Shown here: piece by piece, positions 17,802 to 27,165 of the stretch
Position numbering within the stretch: position 1 is the first letter of the stretch
Layout: each line of letters starts with the position of its first letter
DNA from: Bacillota bacterium
GTDB lineage: Bacteria; Bacillota; Clostridia; Christensenellales; SZUA-584
Assembly: GCA_023460085.1 (NCBI GenBank)
Contig: JAEWRI010000029.1
Coordinates: 1-46,523 of the forward strand
Reading direction: 5' to 3'
DNA: 46,523 nucleotides
Position numbers and translations under genes: made by a program
Notes under the pieces: model-generated
Seen by the model: the letters and a program-made list of their open reading frames with translations, nothing else
Database searches by the model: none
Told to the model about the DNA's origin: nothing

Positions 17802-19193
17802 ATGAAGTTAAGCGTCCCTATTCTCTTCCTCCTGCTTCTCCTCCTCCCGGCATGTACTCTTTTCACCAACAAGGAGACTCCTCCTTGCGACATGCCCTGC
17901 ATCCTTGAGAGCGACACGCTGAGGATCCTCACCCTCAATACCTCCACCTCCTATTTCATCTATCGCGATCAGCCCATGGGGTATCATTACGACATCATCC
18001 GCGAATTCTGCCGTACCCACGGCCTGGTGCCCGAGGTCATCGTCGCACCCGGCACCGCCTCACTGATGCGCATGCTGCAAGAGGGAGTGGGTGACGTGAT
18101 TGCTTATCACATGCCTGTCACGCGCGAGGGACGTGATTCGGTGATATACTGCGGTCTGCAGCAGATCAACCACCAGGTGCTGGTGCAGCGAGCCATGCAG
18201 GGTGATACTCTGGTAGACGATGTGGCCGGATTGATCGGCAAGAGAGTGACAGTCACCGGGGGGTCGCGTTACTACCAGCGGATGGTTCACCTCAACGAGG
18301 AGCTGGGGGGAGGGATCCTGATTGAACATGCCGGGAGCGACTCCATCGTACCGGAGGATCTGATACGGATGGTGTCGCGCGGTGAGATCGCCTATACTGT
18401 GGCAGATGATGATCTGGCACGACTCAACCAAACCTATTTCCGCAACCTGCACACCGACCTGCAGATCAGTTTTGACCAGCGCTCCTCCTGGGTGGTGCGC
18501 CGCGACACGCCACAGCTTGCCGACTCACTTGACAGTTGGTTTGAGCGTAAGAGAGAAGAACCGGTATTCCTACGCATCATGAAACGGTACTTCGAAGAGA
18601 CGAAGGGTTTTTATGAGGAGGATCGGTTCTCTTACAGTGAGATTCTGGGCCCGGGGGTGATTTCGCCCTTCGACGGTTTCTTCCGGCAGGAAGGCGTGCG
18701 ACTGGGGATTGACTGGCGCTTGTTGGCCGCCATTGCCTACCAGGAGTCAACCTTCCGTACCGAAGAGAGCTCATGGGCCGGTGCCGTGGGGCTGATGGGG
18801 CTCATGCCGGCTACTGCTGCTTCGCTGGGGGTGACCGGTGACCAGCTTTACGAACCCGAACAGAACATCCGGGCGGGGGCACAGTACCTGCAGCAGCTGA
18901 TATCCCTCTTTTCGTCGGTTGAAGAGAGTAGTGAGCAGATTAAGCTTGCCCTGGCAGCCTACAATGGTGGCATCGGTCATATCTCCGATGCGCGGGCACT
19001 GGCCGAGAAATATGAAGCCGACAAGGATATCTGGGAGGGAAATGTGGAGCGTTTTGTCCAGCTTAAACGACTGGAACAGTACTACAGCGACCCGGTCTGT
19101 CGCAACGGTTACTTTCGCGGCGATGAGACCATCAACTACGTGCGGGAGGTGACTGCCCGGTGGGAGCAGTACCGGCAGGAAGTGAAAGAATAA
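17802..19193 (+). CDS. MltF-like lytic transglycosylase lipoprotein
   Basis: This 463-residue lipoprotein has a signal peptide with lipobox LLPAC. An extracytoplasmic solute-binding domain resembling bacterial SBP family 3 covers about residues 40-270 (LRILTLNTSTSYFIYRDQPMGYHYDII). A soluble lytic transglycosylase domain follows from about residue 295, with catalytic Glu near 315 in AYQESTF and the motifs GLMGLMPATA and AYNGG. This layout matches membrane-bound murein transglycosylase F, which cuts peptidoglycan between MurNAc and GlcNAc. The binding domain may modulate activity. It is a stand-alone gene with its own promoter, probably sited at the inner face of the outer membrane. Confidence 0.88.
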   Translation: MKLSVPILFLLLLLLPACTLFTNKETPPCDMPCILESDTLRILTLNTSTSYFIYRDQPMGYHYDIIREFCRTHGLVPEVIVAPGTASLMRMLQEGVGDVIAYHMPVTREGRDSVIYCGLQQINHQVLVQRAMQGDTLVDDVAGLIGKRVTVTGGSRYYQRMVHLNEELGGGILIEHAGSDSIVPEDLIRMVSRGEIAYTVADDDLARLNQTYFRNLHTDLQISFDQRSSWVVRRDTPQLADSLDSWFERKREEPVFLRIMKRYFEETKGFYEEDRFSYSEILGPGVISPFDGFFRQEGVRLGIDWRLLAAIAYQESTFRTEESSWAGAVGLMGLMPATAASLGVTGDQLYEPEQNIRAGAQYLQQLISLFSSVEESSEQIKLALAAYNGGIGHISDARALAEKYEADKDIWEGNVERFVQLKRLEQYYSDPVCRNGYFRGDETINYVREVTARWEQYRQEVKE

Positions 19194-19225
19194 ATCCACA
19201 CCGGCCGGTTGATAAAAAAAAATTG

Positions 19226-19233
19226 TATCTTTG
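19226..19233 (+). promoter_or_regulatory. -7 box of the GNAT-like gene
   Basis: TATCTTTG lies about 65 bases before the ATG at 19298 and inside the upstream extension of the open frame, so it rules out the start at 19160. Confidence 0.6.
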
Positions 19234-19297
19234 TGATTGTCTCCTCAGGGAGTATCAAAACCAGACTAGTACAGGAAACCTATTGAATGTGAACGAC

Positions 19298-20428
19298 ATG
19301 TCAGTAACAATCCATAAAGTCAACACGAAAGAGGAACTGAAGAAATTCATTCAGTTCGGCATCGATCTCTATGATGGCAACGACTATTATGTGCCACCAC
19401 TGGTCTACGACGAACAGGCTACCCTCAACAGGAGCAAAAACCCGGCGTTTGATCATTGTGATGCCATCTATTTCATGGCTTATCGTGACGGTGAGATCGT
19501 GGGAAGGATAGGTGTGATCATCAACCACAAGGCCAATGAGACCTGGAAGGAGAAGAATGCCCGTTTCGGTTTTGTCGATTTCATCGACGATGAACAGGTG
19601 GTTGATGCACTCTTTGGTGCAGCCGAAAGTTGGGCCCGTTCAAGAGGTATGGAGAAGATACATGGCCCATTGGGTTTCACCGATCTCGACCACGAAGGGA
19701 TGCTGGTGGAAGGGTTTGATCAGATAAGCACCCTCTCTACGATCTACAACTATCCCTATTACGTGGATCACATGATCCGTTTGGGGTATGTGAAAGATCA
19801 GGACTGGGTTGAATTTCTCATCACCATCCCCAAGGTGACACCCGAACGGTTCCTGCGTGCAACCGAGATTGTGAAGAAACGCTCCGGACTGGTGGTGAAA
19901 CATCTGCAGAGCAAGAAGGATGTCTATCCCTACGCACGCGAGATATTCAAACTGATCAACCGTGCATACAAGGATCTCTACGGGTTCGTGGAGCTGACCG
20001 ATCGGCAGATCGACTACTACGTGGATATGTACATCCCCATGTTGCGCCTGGAGTTTCTTGCACTTGTGATCCGCCAGGAAGACAACAAGCTGGTCGGTGT
20101 GGGCATCGGATTGCCCAGCATTGCCAAGGCACTGCAGAAAGCCAAAGGACGTTTCGTGCCAATGGGATGGTATCACTTATACCGTGCCTTGAAAGGAAAG
20201 GACAACAATGTCCTTGATCTGATGCTGATAGCTGTTGAACCAGAATACCAAGGAAAAGGAGTCAATGCGCTGATATTCAATGAATTCATAAAATCAGCCG
20301 GCCGCCTGGGCTTTGACTATGCCGAGAGCAATCCAGAGCTGGATCTGAACCACCGCGTGAAATCGTTGTGGGATGACCTGGAAGCGCGGCAGACCAAACG
20401 GCGAAGAGCTTTTATTAAAAATTTGTAA
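19298..20428 (+). CDS. GNAT-like acyltransferase family protein
   Basis: This 376-residue cytoplasmic protein resembles Bacteroidota proteins annotated as N-acetyltransferases. The N-terminal part (GNDYYVPPLVYDEQATLNRSKNP) and GPLGFTDLDHEGMLVEGFD are conserved in that group. A GNAT-like acetyl-CoA segment appears late, in LMLIAVEPEYQGKGVNALIF (Q/R-x-x-G-x-G/A type). The substrate is not known. It sits between the lytic transglycosylase and topoisomerase genes; the next gene begins 18 bases after its stop, so the two may be cotranscribed. Confidence 0.75.
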   Translation: MSVTIHKVNTKEELKKFIQFGIDLYDGNDYYVPPLVYDEQATLNRSKNPAFDHCDAIYFMAYRDGEIVGRIGVIINHKANETWKEKNARFGFVDFIDDEQVVDALFGAAESWARSRGMEKIHGPLGFTDLDHEGMLVEGFDQISTLSTIYNYPYYVDHMIRLGYVKDQDWVEFLITIPKVTPERFLRATEIVKKRSGLVVKHLQSKKDVYPYAREIFKLINRAYKDLYGFVELTDRQIDYYVDMYIPMLRLEFLALVIRQEDNKLVGVGIGLPSIAKALQKAKGRFVPMGWYHLYRALKGKDNNVLDLMLIAVEPEYQGKGVNALIFNEFIKSAGRLGFDYAESNPELDLNHRVKSLWDDLEARQTKRRRAFIKNL

Positions 20429-20446
20429 GAGGAGCAGAGAGATATC

Positions 20447-22315
20447 GTGAACGAAACGGAAAGAGAACTACAGATACTCCAGGAGAATTATCAGGAAGAG
20501 AATATTGTAACCCTTGAGTGGCAGGAACACATCCGACGCCGTCCAGGGATGTATATCGGCAAGCTGGGTGACGGCACCTCGTTCGACGACGGCGTCTATG
20601 TCCTGCTCAAGGAGGTGCTCGACAACTCCATCGATGAATACATGATGGGTTTCGGCAAGACAATCGAGATCACCTTCACCGATAAGCGGGTGACCGTGCG
20701 TGACTATGGTCGCGGCGTACCCCTGGGAAAGGTGTTGGATGTCTGTTCCAAGATGAACACCGGAGCCAAGTATGATTCCAAGGCTTTCAAGAAATCGGTG
20801 GGCCTGAACGGTGTGGGAATCAAGGCTGTAAACGCACTTTCATCTGACTTCTTCATGGTGAGTTTCCGCGAGGGGCAGGCCAAAGAGGTCTTTTTCAACC
20901 AGGGGATCCAGTTGAAAGAGAGTGGTGTGATTCCCACCGACCAGCCTAATGGCACCCGGGTCGAATTCACACCCGACCCGGAGATCTTCGGTGAATATCA
21001 CTACCGCGAGGAGCATGTAGAGCCATTGCTGAAGAACTATGTCTTCCTCAACACTGGTCTCACCATTGTTTTCAACGGAAAGAAGTTTTTCTCGAAGAAT
21101 GGTTTGGAGGATCTACTCAATGAAAACCTCACCTCAGAGGAACTCTATCCCATTATCCATCTACATGGTGAAGACATTGAGGTGGCTCTCACCCATACAT
21201 CACAATATGGAGAGGAGTACTACTCTTTTGTAAACGGTCAGCACACCTCCCAGGGGGGTACTCATCTCACTGCTTTCCGTGAAGCGGTGGCACGCGTCAT
21301 CAAAGAGTTTTACAACCGCAACTTTGAGTATTCCGACATCCGCAATGGCATTGTGGCCGCCATCAGCATCAAGGTGGAAGAGCCGGTCTTCGAGTCGCAG
21401 ACAAAGACCAAGCTGGGATCGAAAGAGATGGGCCCGGGAGGTGTGTCGGTGAGCAAGCACATCAACGACTTCCTGAAGAAAGAGCTCGACAACTACCTGC
21501 ACAAGCATGCCGATGCGGCGGAGATCCTGCAGCGGAAGATACTCGACTCGGAAAAGGAGCGCAAGGCGATTGCCGGTGTGACCAAACTGGCGCGTGAACG
21601 GGCCAAGAAGGCCAACCTGCACAACAAGAAATTGCGTGACTGCCGCATCCATTACAACGACGCACGGGGCGACCAGCAAGAGAAGAGCAGCATCTTCATC
21701 ACCGAGGGTGACTCAGCCAGTGGCTCGATCACCAAGAGCCGTGATCCCAATTTTCAGGCGGTGTTCAGCCTCCGTGGCAAGCCCCTCAACAGCTTCGGAC
21801 TCACCAAGAAGATCGTATATGAGAACGAGGAGTTCAATCTGTTGCAAGCCGCACTCAACATTGAGGAAAGCATTGATGACCTGCGCTACAACAAGGTGAT
21901 CATCGCTACCGATGCCGATACCGACGGGATGCACATCCGCCTGTTGCTTCTGACCTTCTTCCTGCAGTTCTTCCCCGACCTGATCAAGAAGGGTCATGTC
22001 TATATCCTGCAGACACCGCTCTTCAGGGTGCGCAACAAGAAGAAAACACTTTACTGCTATACCGATGAGGAGCGACTCAATGCCATCAATGAGCTGGGTC
22101 CCAATCCGGAGATAACCCGTTTCAAGGGATTGGGTGAGATCTCACCCGATGAATTCCGGCACTTTATCGGTGAAGAGATTCGACTCGACAGGGTCACCAT
22201 GCGCAAGGAGGACCTGCTCAAGGAACTGCTTGAGTTCTATATGGGAAAAAACACCCCCGAGCGGCAGCACTTCATCATTGACAACCTGGTGGTTGAAGAA
22301 GAGGGGGTTGTGTAG
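20447..22315 (+). CDS. parE: DNA topoisomerase IV subunit B (type IIA topoisomerase ATPase subunit)
   Basis: This 622-residue subunit supplies the ATPase and TOPRIM parts of a type IIA topoisomerase that unlinks daughter chromosomes. The GHKL ATPase has EVLDNSIDEY, GRGVPLG and GLNGVGIKAVNAL. The TOPRIM part has FITEGDSASGS and TDADTDGMHIR. Length and sequence fit the Bacteroidota ParE form rather than GyrB, though calling the type by eye is not absolute. The start is a GTG at 20447 with AGGAG about ten bases upstream; no better ATG precedes the conserved region. The partner subunit is not in the window. The order parE-coaD-S41 peptidase is, to my knowledge, conserved in Bacteroidales. Confidence 0.9.
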   Translation: MNETERELQILQENYQEENIVTLEWQEHIRRRPGMYIGKLGDGTSFDDGVYVLLKEVLDNSIDEYMMGFGKTIEITFTDKRVTVRDYGRGVPLGKVLDVCSKMNTGAKYDSKAFKKSVGLNGVGIKAVNALSSDFFMVSFREGQAKEVFFNQGIQLKESGVIPTDQPNGTRVEFTPDPEIFGEYHYREEHVEPLLKNYVFLNTGLTIVFNGKKFFSKNGLEDLLNENLTSEELYPIIHLHGEDIEVALTHTSQYGEEYYSFVNGQHTSQGGTHLTAFREAVARVIKEFYNRNFEYSDIRNGIVAAISIKVEEPVFESQTKTKLGSKEMGPGGVSVSKHINDFLKKELDNYLHKHADAAEILQRKILDSEKERKAIAGVTKLARERAKKANLHNKKLRDCRIHYNDARGDQQEKSSIFITEGDSASGSITKSRDPNFQAVFSLRGKPLNSFGLTKKIVYENEEFNLLQAALNIEESIDDLRYNKVIIATDADTDGMHIRLLLLTFFLQFFPDLIKKGHVYILQTPLFRVRNKKKTLYCYTDEERLNAINELGPNPEITRFKGLGEISPDEFRHFIGEEIRLDRVTMRKEDLLKELLEFYMGKNTPERQHFIIDNLVVEEEGVV

Positions 22316-22428
22316 TTGGTTGTCAGTTTTCTGTTTTCAGCTTTGGCAGAGGACGCTTTTCAAACGAAACGATTTCTTTTTAGCGTTAAGCGATCTGCCC
22401 ACATATTATTTTTCAATAAATCCGCACG

Positions 22429-22908
22429 ATGGAAACAAATAACAAGCGCGTGGCCCTTTTTCCGGGAACCTTCGACCCATTCACAATCGGTCACGAGTCA
22501 CTGGTACGCCGTGGCCTGCAGCTGATGGATGAGATTGTGATTGCCATTGGTGTCAACGAAACAAAGCAATCCTATTTCACACTGGATGAACGGCTCGATA
22601 TGATCCGTGATCTCTACCGCTACGAACCCCGTGTCCGGGTTGAGAGTTACCAATCACTCACAATCGATTTTGCTCGGCAGAGCGCTGCCGGTTTTATCCT
22701 GAGAGGCATTCGCTCTGTCTTTGATTTTGAGTATGAAAGGACCATTGCCGATATGAATCGAACCATTTCAGGAATCGAAACGTTTCTATTATTCACAGAG
22801 CCATCGCTCACGCATGTCAGCTCCACACAGGTAAGAGAACTGTTGCGATATGGTCACGACGTGCTACTTTTCATCCCGAAGGGGATGAAGCTAAAACCCA
22901 AACCCTAA
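22429..22908 (+). CDS. coaD: phosphopantetheine adenylyltransferase
   Basis: This 159-residue enzyme joins 4'-phosphopantetheine and ATP to make dephospho-CoA, the fourth step of CoA synthesis. The nucleotidyltransferase motif is FPGTFDPFTIGH, and the C-terminal STQVRELL region is typical. RGIRSVFDFEYE, around the substrate site, is also present. Its length is normal for the family. The stop codon touches the ATG of the S41 protease gene, so the two are translated from one message. A near-consensus -7 box (TATTTTTC) lies about 20 bases before the start, so the gene may have a weak promoter of its own. Confidence 0.95.
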   Translation: METNNKRVALFPGTFDPFTIGHESLVRRGLQLMDEIVIAIGVNETKQSYFTLDERLDMIRDLYRYEPRVRVESYQSLTIDFARQSAAGFILRGIRSVFDFEYERTIADMNRTISGIETFLLFTEPSLTHVSSTQVRELLRYGHDVLLFIPKGMKLKPKP

Positions 22909-24534
22909 ATGATGATGAAGAAATATCACCTGATCACTTTGCTAAGCGTCTTCCTCCTGTCGGGAAACGCTTTTTCTCAATTCAGACCTTCTCCCGACGG
23001 GGTGAAGCTGGATCGAACCCTCCAGATAATCAATGGGCTCTATGTGGACACTGTGGACACCAAAAAGCTTACCGAAGCAGCCATCCGTGCGATGCTCAGG
23101 GAGCTGGACCCGCACTCCACCTACCTCACCGAGGAGGAGGTGAAGGCAATGAATGAACCGCTGCAGGGTAACTTTGAAGGCATCGGCATATCGTTTAACA
23201 TGGTTACCGATACACTCTATGTAATGGAGGTGATTGGCGGCGGTCCGTCACAGAAAGTGGGCATCCTGCCGGGAGACAAGTTCATCTACGTGAACGATAC
23301 CCTGATCGCAGGAGTGAAGATGAACAACCAGGATGTGATCAGCCGGCTGCGGGGTCCCAAAGGTACCGTGGCAGTGGTGAAGGTACAGCGACGCGGAGTT
23401 CCCGAACTGATCAGCTTCCGCATCGTGCGCGATAAGATACCCATCACCAGTATCGACGCGGCCTACATGGTGACCGATGAGATCGGGTACATCCGTCTCA
23501 GTCGCTTTGGCATCACATCCGGCGAGGAGTTTAAGCAAACAGAACAGACCCTTCGAAAACAAGGGATGAAACACCTGATCTTCGATCTTACCGACAACGG
23601 TGGCGGCATCCTGCAGACTGCCAATGAGATCAGCAGCGAGTTTCTGGATGATGAGCAGCTGATCGTTTACACCGAGGGGAAGAACCAGCCCCGTTTCACC
23701 ATGAACGCCAGCGGCAAAGGAGAGTTCAACGGTGGCAATGTGGTGGTGCTGGTGAACAGCAACTCCGCTTCAGCCAGCGAGATCCTGGCCGGGGCTCTGC
23801 AGGACTGGGACCGCGCTGTGATCGTCGGGCGTCGAACATTCGGAAAAGGGCTGGTACAGAGACAACTGCCCCTCCCCGACGGCACCATGATACGACTCAC
23901 CGTGGCCCGTTACTACACCCCTACCGGGAGAAGCATCCAGAAGCCGTACCAACCGGGAGACCTCGACGGCTACCAGCAGGACTTCATCAACAGATATGAA
24001 CATGGGGAGCTCTTCGATGCCGACAGCATCCGTTTTCCCGACTCACTCAAATATACCACCCTGGTAAACAAGCGGACAGTCTATGGCGGCGGTGGCATCA
24101 TGCCCGATTATTTCGTGCCGATGGATACCACCAGCGGTACCATGCTGCATGCACGTCTCAATGCCAATGGGGTGATTAACAAGATAGCCATCTCGGAGGT
24201 GGACAAGAGACGGAAAGAGCTGATAGGCATCTATCCCGATGCAGTCTCCTTTGCACAAGGTTATCAGGTACCCGCTAACCTGGTCGGCAGGTTGCAAGAG
24301 CAAGCCTTGATTGAGGGTGTTGAGTGGGATGAAGCGCAATACGAACAGTCGCGCTCATTGATCCTGTTGCAACTCAAGGCACTGATTGCGCGCGACCTCT
24401 ACAACTCCTCGGCATTTTTTCGCATCCTCAACGAGGAGAATGAGATCTTCCGGGAAGGACTCCGGATCATCTCCGACAAAAAACAGTATGAAGCGCTTCT
24501 AAAAGGTAATGGCAGCAATTTTGCACAGCAATAA
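22909..24534 (+). CDS. S41 family C-terminal processing protease
   Basis: This 541-residue exported serine protease has a signal peptide (LITLLSVFLLSGNAFS) followed by the S41 N-terminal helical region. A PDZ domain spans about residues 85-170 (FEGIGISFNMVTDTLYVMEVIGG, GILPGDKFIYVND). The catalytic core has SASASEILAGALQDW with the nucleophile Ser and FGKGLVQ with the general-base Lys. It resembles CtpA/Prc and probably trims periplasmic proteins. After the core come about 190 more residues with YTPTGRSIQKPYQPG. Three Met codons open the gene; the first abuts the coaD stop, and the third (MKKYHL) would suit a signal peptide equally well. Confidence 0.93.
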   Translation: MMMKKYHLITLLSVFLLSGNAFSQFRPSPDGVKLDRTLQIINGLYVDTVDTKKLTEAAIRAMLRELDPHSTYLTEEEVKAMNEPLQGNFEGIGISFNMVTDTLYVMEVIGGGPSQKVGILPGDKFIYVNDTLIAGVKMNNQDVISRLRGPKGTVAVVKVQRRGVPELISFRIVRDKIPITSIDAAYMVTDEIGYIRLSRFGITSGEEFKQTEQTLRKQGMKHLIFDLTDNGGGILQTANEISSEFLDDEQLIVYTEGKNQPRFTMNASGKGEFNGGNVVVLVNSNSASASEILAGALQDWDRAVIVGRRTFGKGLVQRQLPLPDGTMIRLTVARYYTPTGRSIQKPYQPGDLDGYQQDFINRYEHGELFDADSIRFPDSLKYTTLVNKRTVYGGGGIMPDYFVPMDTTSGTMLHARLNANGVINKIAISEVDKRRKELIGIYPDAVSFAQGYQVPANLVGRLQEQALIEGVEWDEAQYEQSRSLILLQLKALIARDLYNSSAFFRILNEENEIFREGLRIISDKKQYEALLKGNGSNFAQQ

Positions 24535-24545
24535 ATTGGAATGGG

Positions 24546-25418
24546 ATGAATTACGATTACAGCAAACTGCGCATTGAAGGTGTCGGTAAGGTGAACCTGA
24601 AGCACTATGCCACCTGCGAGGATGGTGGCTACACCAAGAAAACGGCGAAGCAGGAGATCAAAGCAAATATCAAGGAGCTCAAGGAGCTGCAGGAGATGTT
24701 TTATGCCGACGATCGTTACTCGTTGCTGATCATCCTGCAGGCACGTGATGCTGCCGGTAAGGATGGGGTGATCCGTCACGTGATGTCGGGTATCAATCCC
24801 CAGGGTTGTCGGGTGCACAGTTTCAAGACCCCCACCAAGAATGAGTTGGAACACGACTATTTCTGGCGCCACTACCAGGCACTGCCGCAGCGTGGCATGA
24901 TTGAGATCTTCAATCGCTCGCACTACGAGAACGTGCTGGCCACCAGGGTGAATCCACAATGGATCCTCAACGAACGGATTCCCGGATACGAATCGGTAGA
25001 CAAGATAGACCAACAGTTCTGGGTGGATCGTTACCAGGCGATCAACGGCATCGAGAAGCACCTGCACCACAATGGCATGCGCATCCTCAAATTCTTCCTG
25101 AACGTCTCCAGGGAAGAGCAGAAAGAACGTTTCCTCTCCCGCATCGATGAGCCGCAGAAGAACTGGAAGTTCAGTTCGGCCGACCTGAAGGCACGTGAAC
25201 AGTGGGATGCATACGAAAAAGCATTTGAGGAGATGCTGGAGAAGACTTCCACTCCTTATGCTCCCTGGTATGTGATCCCGGCCGACAAGAAGTTCTTCGC
25301 CCGTGTGGCTGTGGGCGACATCATCCTGGAGCTCTTTCGCTCACTCGATCTTCAATACCCGCCTGCCGAATCACCGGAGATCCTTGCCAAAGCACGTGAC
25401 ATCCTGATCAGCGAATAA
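24546..25418 (+). CDS. PPK2 family polyphosphate kinase
   Basis: This 290-residue enzyme transfers phosphate between polyphosphate and nucleotides. Walker A is QARDAAGKDGVI, Walker B lies in GMIEIFNRSHYE, and the lid region has NVSREEQKERFLSRIDEP. It has one kinase domain and no fusion, like the polyphosphate:nucleotide phosphotransferase branch. Whether it favours ADP, AMP or GDP cannot be told from sequence alone. It begins 11 bases after the S41 protease stop and is followed after 18 bases by the BNR protein, so all four genes from coaD may form one operon, an odd functional mix. Confidence 0.92.
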   Translation: MNYDYSKLRIEGVGKVNLKHYATCEDGGYTKKTAKQEIKANIKELKELQEMFYADDRYSLLIILQARDAAGKDGVIRHVMSGINPQGCRVHSFKTPTKNELEHDYFWRHYQALPQRGMIEIFNRSHYENVLATRVNPQWILNERIPGYESVDKIDQQFWVDRYQAINGIEKHLHHNGMRILKFFLNVSREEQKERFLSRIDEPQKNWKFSSADLKAREQWDAYEKAFEEMLEKTSTPYAPWYVIPADKKFFARVAVGDIILELFRSLDLQYPPAESPEILAKARDILISE

Positions 25419-25436
25419 CTTTTCTTTCGGTTAGCG

Positions 25437-26729
25437 ATGAAGATGCAATTGCTGTTGTTTAGCCTGTTGTTGCCCCTCACCACCCTCTTGGCACAGAAGC
25501 TGGTCGATACGGGAGGGGAGGCTTATAGCAGGACCTCGGTGAATACGGCCATCTTCCGCACCAACTCCGTCGTCACCCATCAGGATACCCAATACATCGC
25601 CTATTATGATGGCGAAGGATATATGGTGCTGGGTAAACGGAGACTCGATACCGGCAATTGGACAATGTGTGTCACCCCCTATCGGGGAAACGTGCGGGAT
25701 GCACACAATGTCATCAGCATCATGGTGGATGGTGATGGCTATCTCCATGTGGCGTTCGACCATCACGACAGCCGACTCAACTACTGCCGGAGTGTACGCC
25801 CCGGGTCACTCATACTTGGCCCACCGGAACCGATGACAGGTCTGGAAGAGGAGCTTGTCACCTATCCGGGATTCTACCGGCTGCCATGCGGTGATCTGCT
25901 CTTTGCATACCGGTCGGGTGCAAGTGGCAGGGGCAACCTGATACTGAACCGCTACGATAGGAAGAAGAGGAGCTGGAAACGATTGCATCATGTGCTCATT
26001 GACGGTGAAGAGGCGAGAAGCGCTTACTGGCAGATTCATCTGGACAGGAGAGGACGCATTCACCTCTCATGGGTCTGGCGCGAGACATGGGACGTGGCTA
26101 CCAATCACGATCTCTGTTATGCCCGTTCCGATGATGGGGGCATCAGCTGGGTGAGATCGGATGGTGAACCCTATCGGTTGCCCATCACTGTCGACAATGC
26201 CGAATATGCGTGGCAGATACCACAAGGTAGCGAACTGATCAACCAGACCAGCATGGGTGCCGATATAATGGGCAATCCCTATGTTGCAGGTTACTGGAGA
26301 GATCAGGAGAGTGACATACCACACTACCGCCTGGTCTGGTTCGATGGTGAGAGATGGCAACAGCAAAAAGTGGTGGAGCGTGTGACGCCTTTCTCACTCT
26401 CGGGTGGCGGCACGAAGATGATTCCTGTCTCCCGTCCACAGCTGGCGATCGGTGCGAAGCGTGGACGTGACATCATCTACTATCTTTTTCGCGATGTAGA
26501 ACGGGGCAGCAGGGTGTCACTGGCAAAAAAGGTGTTGGGAACAGAGAGTGGTTGGGAGGTGATCGACTTGACCGATTTCTCGGTTGGTGCCTGGGAGCCA
26601 TCGTTTGACACTGAGCTCTGGAAAGAGCAACAGAAGCTCCATATCTATGTGCAGCGCAGCAGCCAGGGTGACGGTGAAAAAATGACAGATCTGGAGCCGC
26701 AGCCTGTATTTGTGCTGGAGGTTGAGTGA
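25437..26729 (+). CDS. exported BNR-repeat (beta-propeller) protein, possible glycan-active enzyme
   Basis: This 430-residue protein has a signal peptide (QLLLFSLLLPLTTLLAQ) and propeller-type sequence throughout. Asp-box-like and BNR_4-like segments appear in NVISIMVDGDGYLHVAFDHHDSRLNYCRS, IHLDRRGRIHLSWVWRE and YARSDDGGISWVRSDG. The His-rich HNVIS...FDHH...NYCRS arrangement recalls the seven-bladed propeller family that includes ulvan lyases (PL24/PL25) and L-rhamnose-acting enzymes such as GH145/PL27. That comparison is from memory of the fold, not an alignment. No SusC/SusD pair is near, so this is not a normal polysaccharide locus. It converges with the sigma cluster gene at 26745. Confidence 0.75.
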   Translation: MKMQLLLFSLLLPLTTLLAQKLVDTGGEAYSRTSVNTAIFRTNSVVTHQDTQYIAYYDGEGYMVLGKRRLDTGNWTMCVTPYRGNVRDAHNVISIMVDGDGYLHVAFDHHDSRLNYCRSVRPGSLILGPPEPMTGLEEELVTYPGFYRLPCGDLLFAYRSGASGRGNLILNRYDRKKRSWKRLHHVLIDGEEARSAYWQIHLDRRGRIHLSWVWRETWDVATNHDLCYARSDDGGISWVRSDGEPYRLPITVDNAEYAWQIPQGSELINQTSMGADIMGNPYVAGYWRDQESDIPHYRLVWFDGERWQQQKVVERVTPFSLSGGGTKMIPVSRPQLAIGAKRGRDIIYYLFRDVERGSRVSLAKKVLGTESGWEVIDLTDFSVGAWEPSFDTELWKEQQKLHIYVQRSSQGDGEKMTDLEPQPVFVLEVE

Positions 26730-26744
26730 AGCGGGTTCATTACC

Positions 26745-27110
26745 CTACTTCTTTCTCTCGCGGAGGTAATAATCGAGTCGCGTGATCAACCATAAAATAC
26801 TGAATATCAGACTTACCAGTACCACTGTCCCCCAGAATTGCGGCGACTGCAAAAAGGCCTCCCCCAACAACAGGTAGGCACCGCCTACGATGGCGCCCAG
26901 CAGGATGTACATTACACCGAAAATGTTACCCAGATCTTTCAGCAAAGTAATGCTTTTCTTTGTAGCGGGCTGTTTCTTCCGGGTGAGCGCATGTTCGGTT
27001 TCAATCTGATGCATGATGCGGTATTGCAGATTCTCCGGTGCCTTCTTGCCGGCCGATCGCATCAGCTCTCTAAGCTGTTTATCCTCAATATCTGGTCTAT
27101 TCTCTTTCAT
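26745..27110 (-). CDS. small membrane protein of the sigma-factor cluster, anti-sigma-like
   Basis: This 121-residue protein has a charged N-terminal ~55 residues (DKQLRELMRSAGKKAPENLQYRIM) followed by two hydrophobic helices (FGVMYILLGAIVGGAYLLLGEAF and FWGTVVLVSLIFSILWLI) and a basic tail. It lies 55 bases downstream of an ECF sigma factor on the same strand. That position and the soluble-then-membrane layout are what one expects of an anti-sigma factor, but I see no zinc-binding anti-sigma motif (HxxxCxxC), so the role is inferred. Confidence 0.65.
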   Translation of the reverse strand: MKENRPDIEDKQLRELMRSAGKKAPENLQYRIMHQIETEHALTRKKQPATKKSITLLKDLGNIFGVMYILLGAIVGGAYLLLGEAFLQSPQFWGTVVLVSLIFSILWLITRLDYYLRERKK

Positions 27111-27165
27111 TGTGTTTTGCTTTTATCCTGTATGCAGGCATTTTTTTTCCTTAGAAGAATTCCGA

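Noticed and set aside
19200..19209. Perfect palindrome ACCGGCCGGT after the MltF-like gene
   Set aside because: It has no loop, so it cannot be a normal terminator; as a possible operator it occurs only once here.
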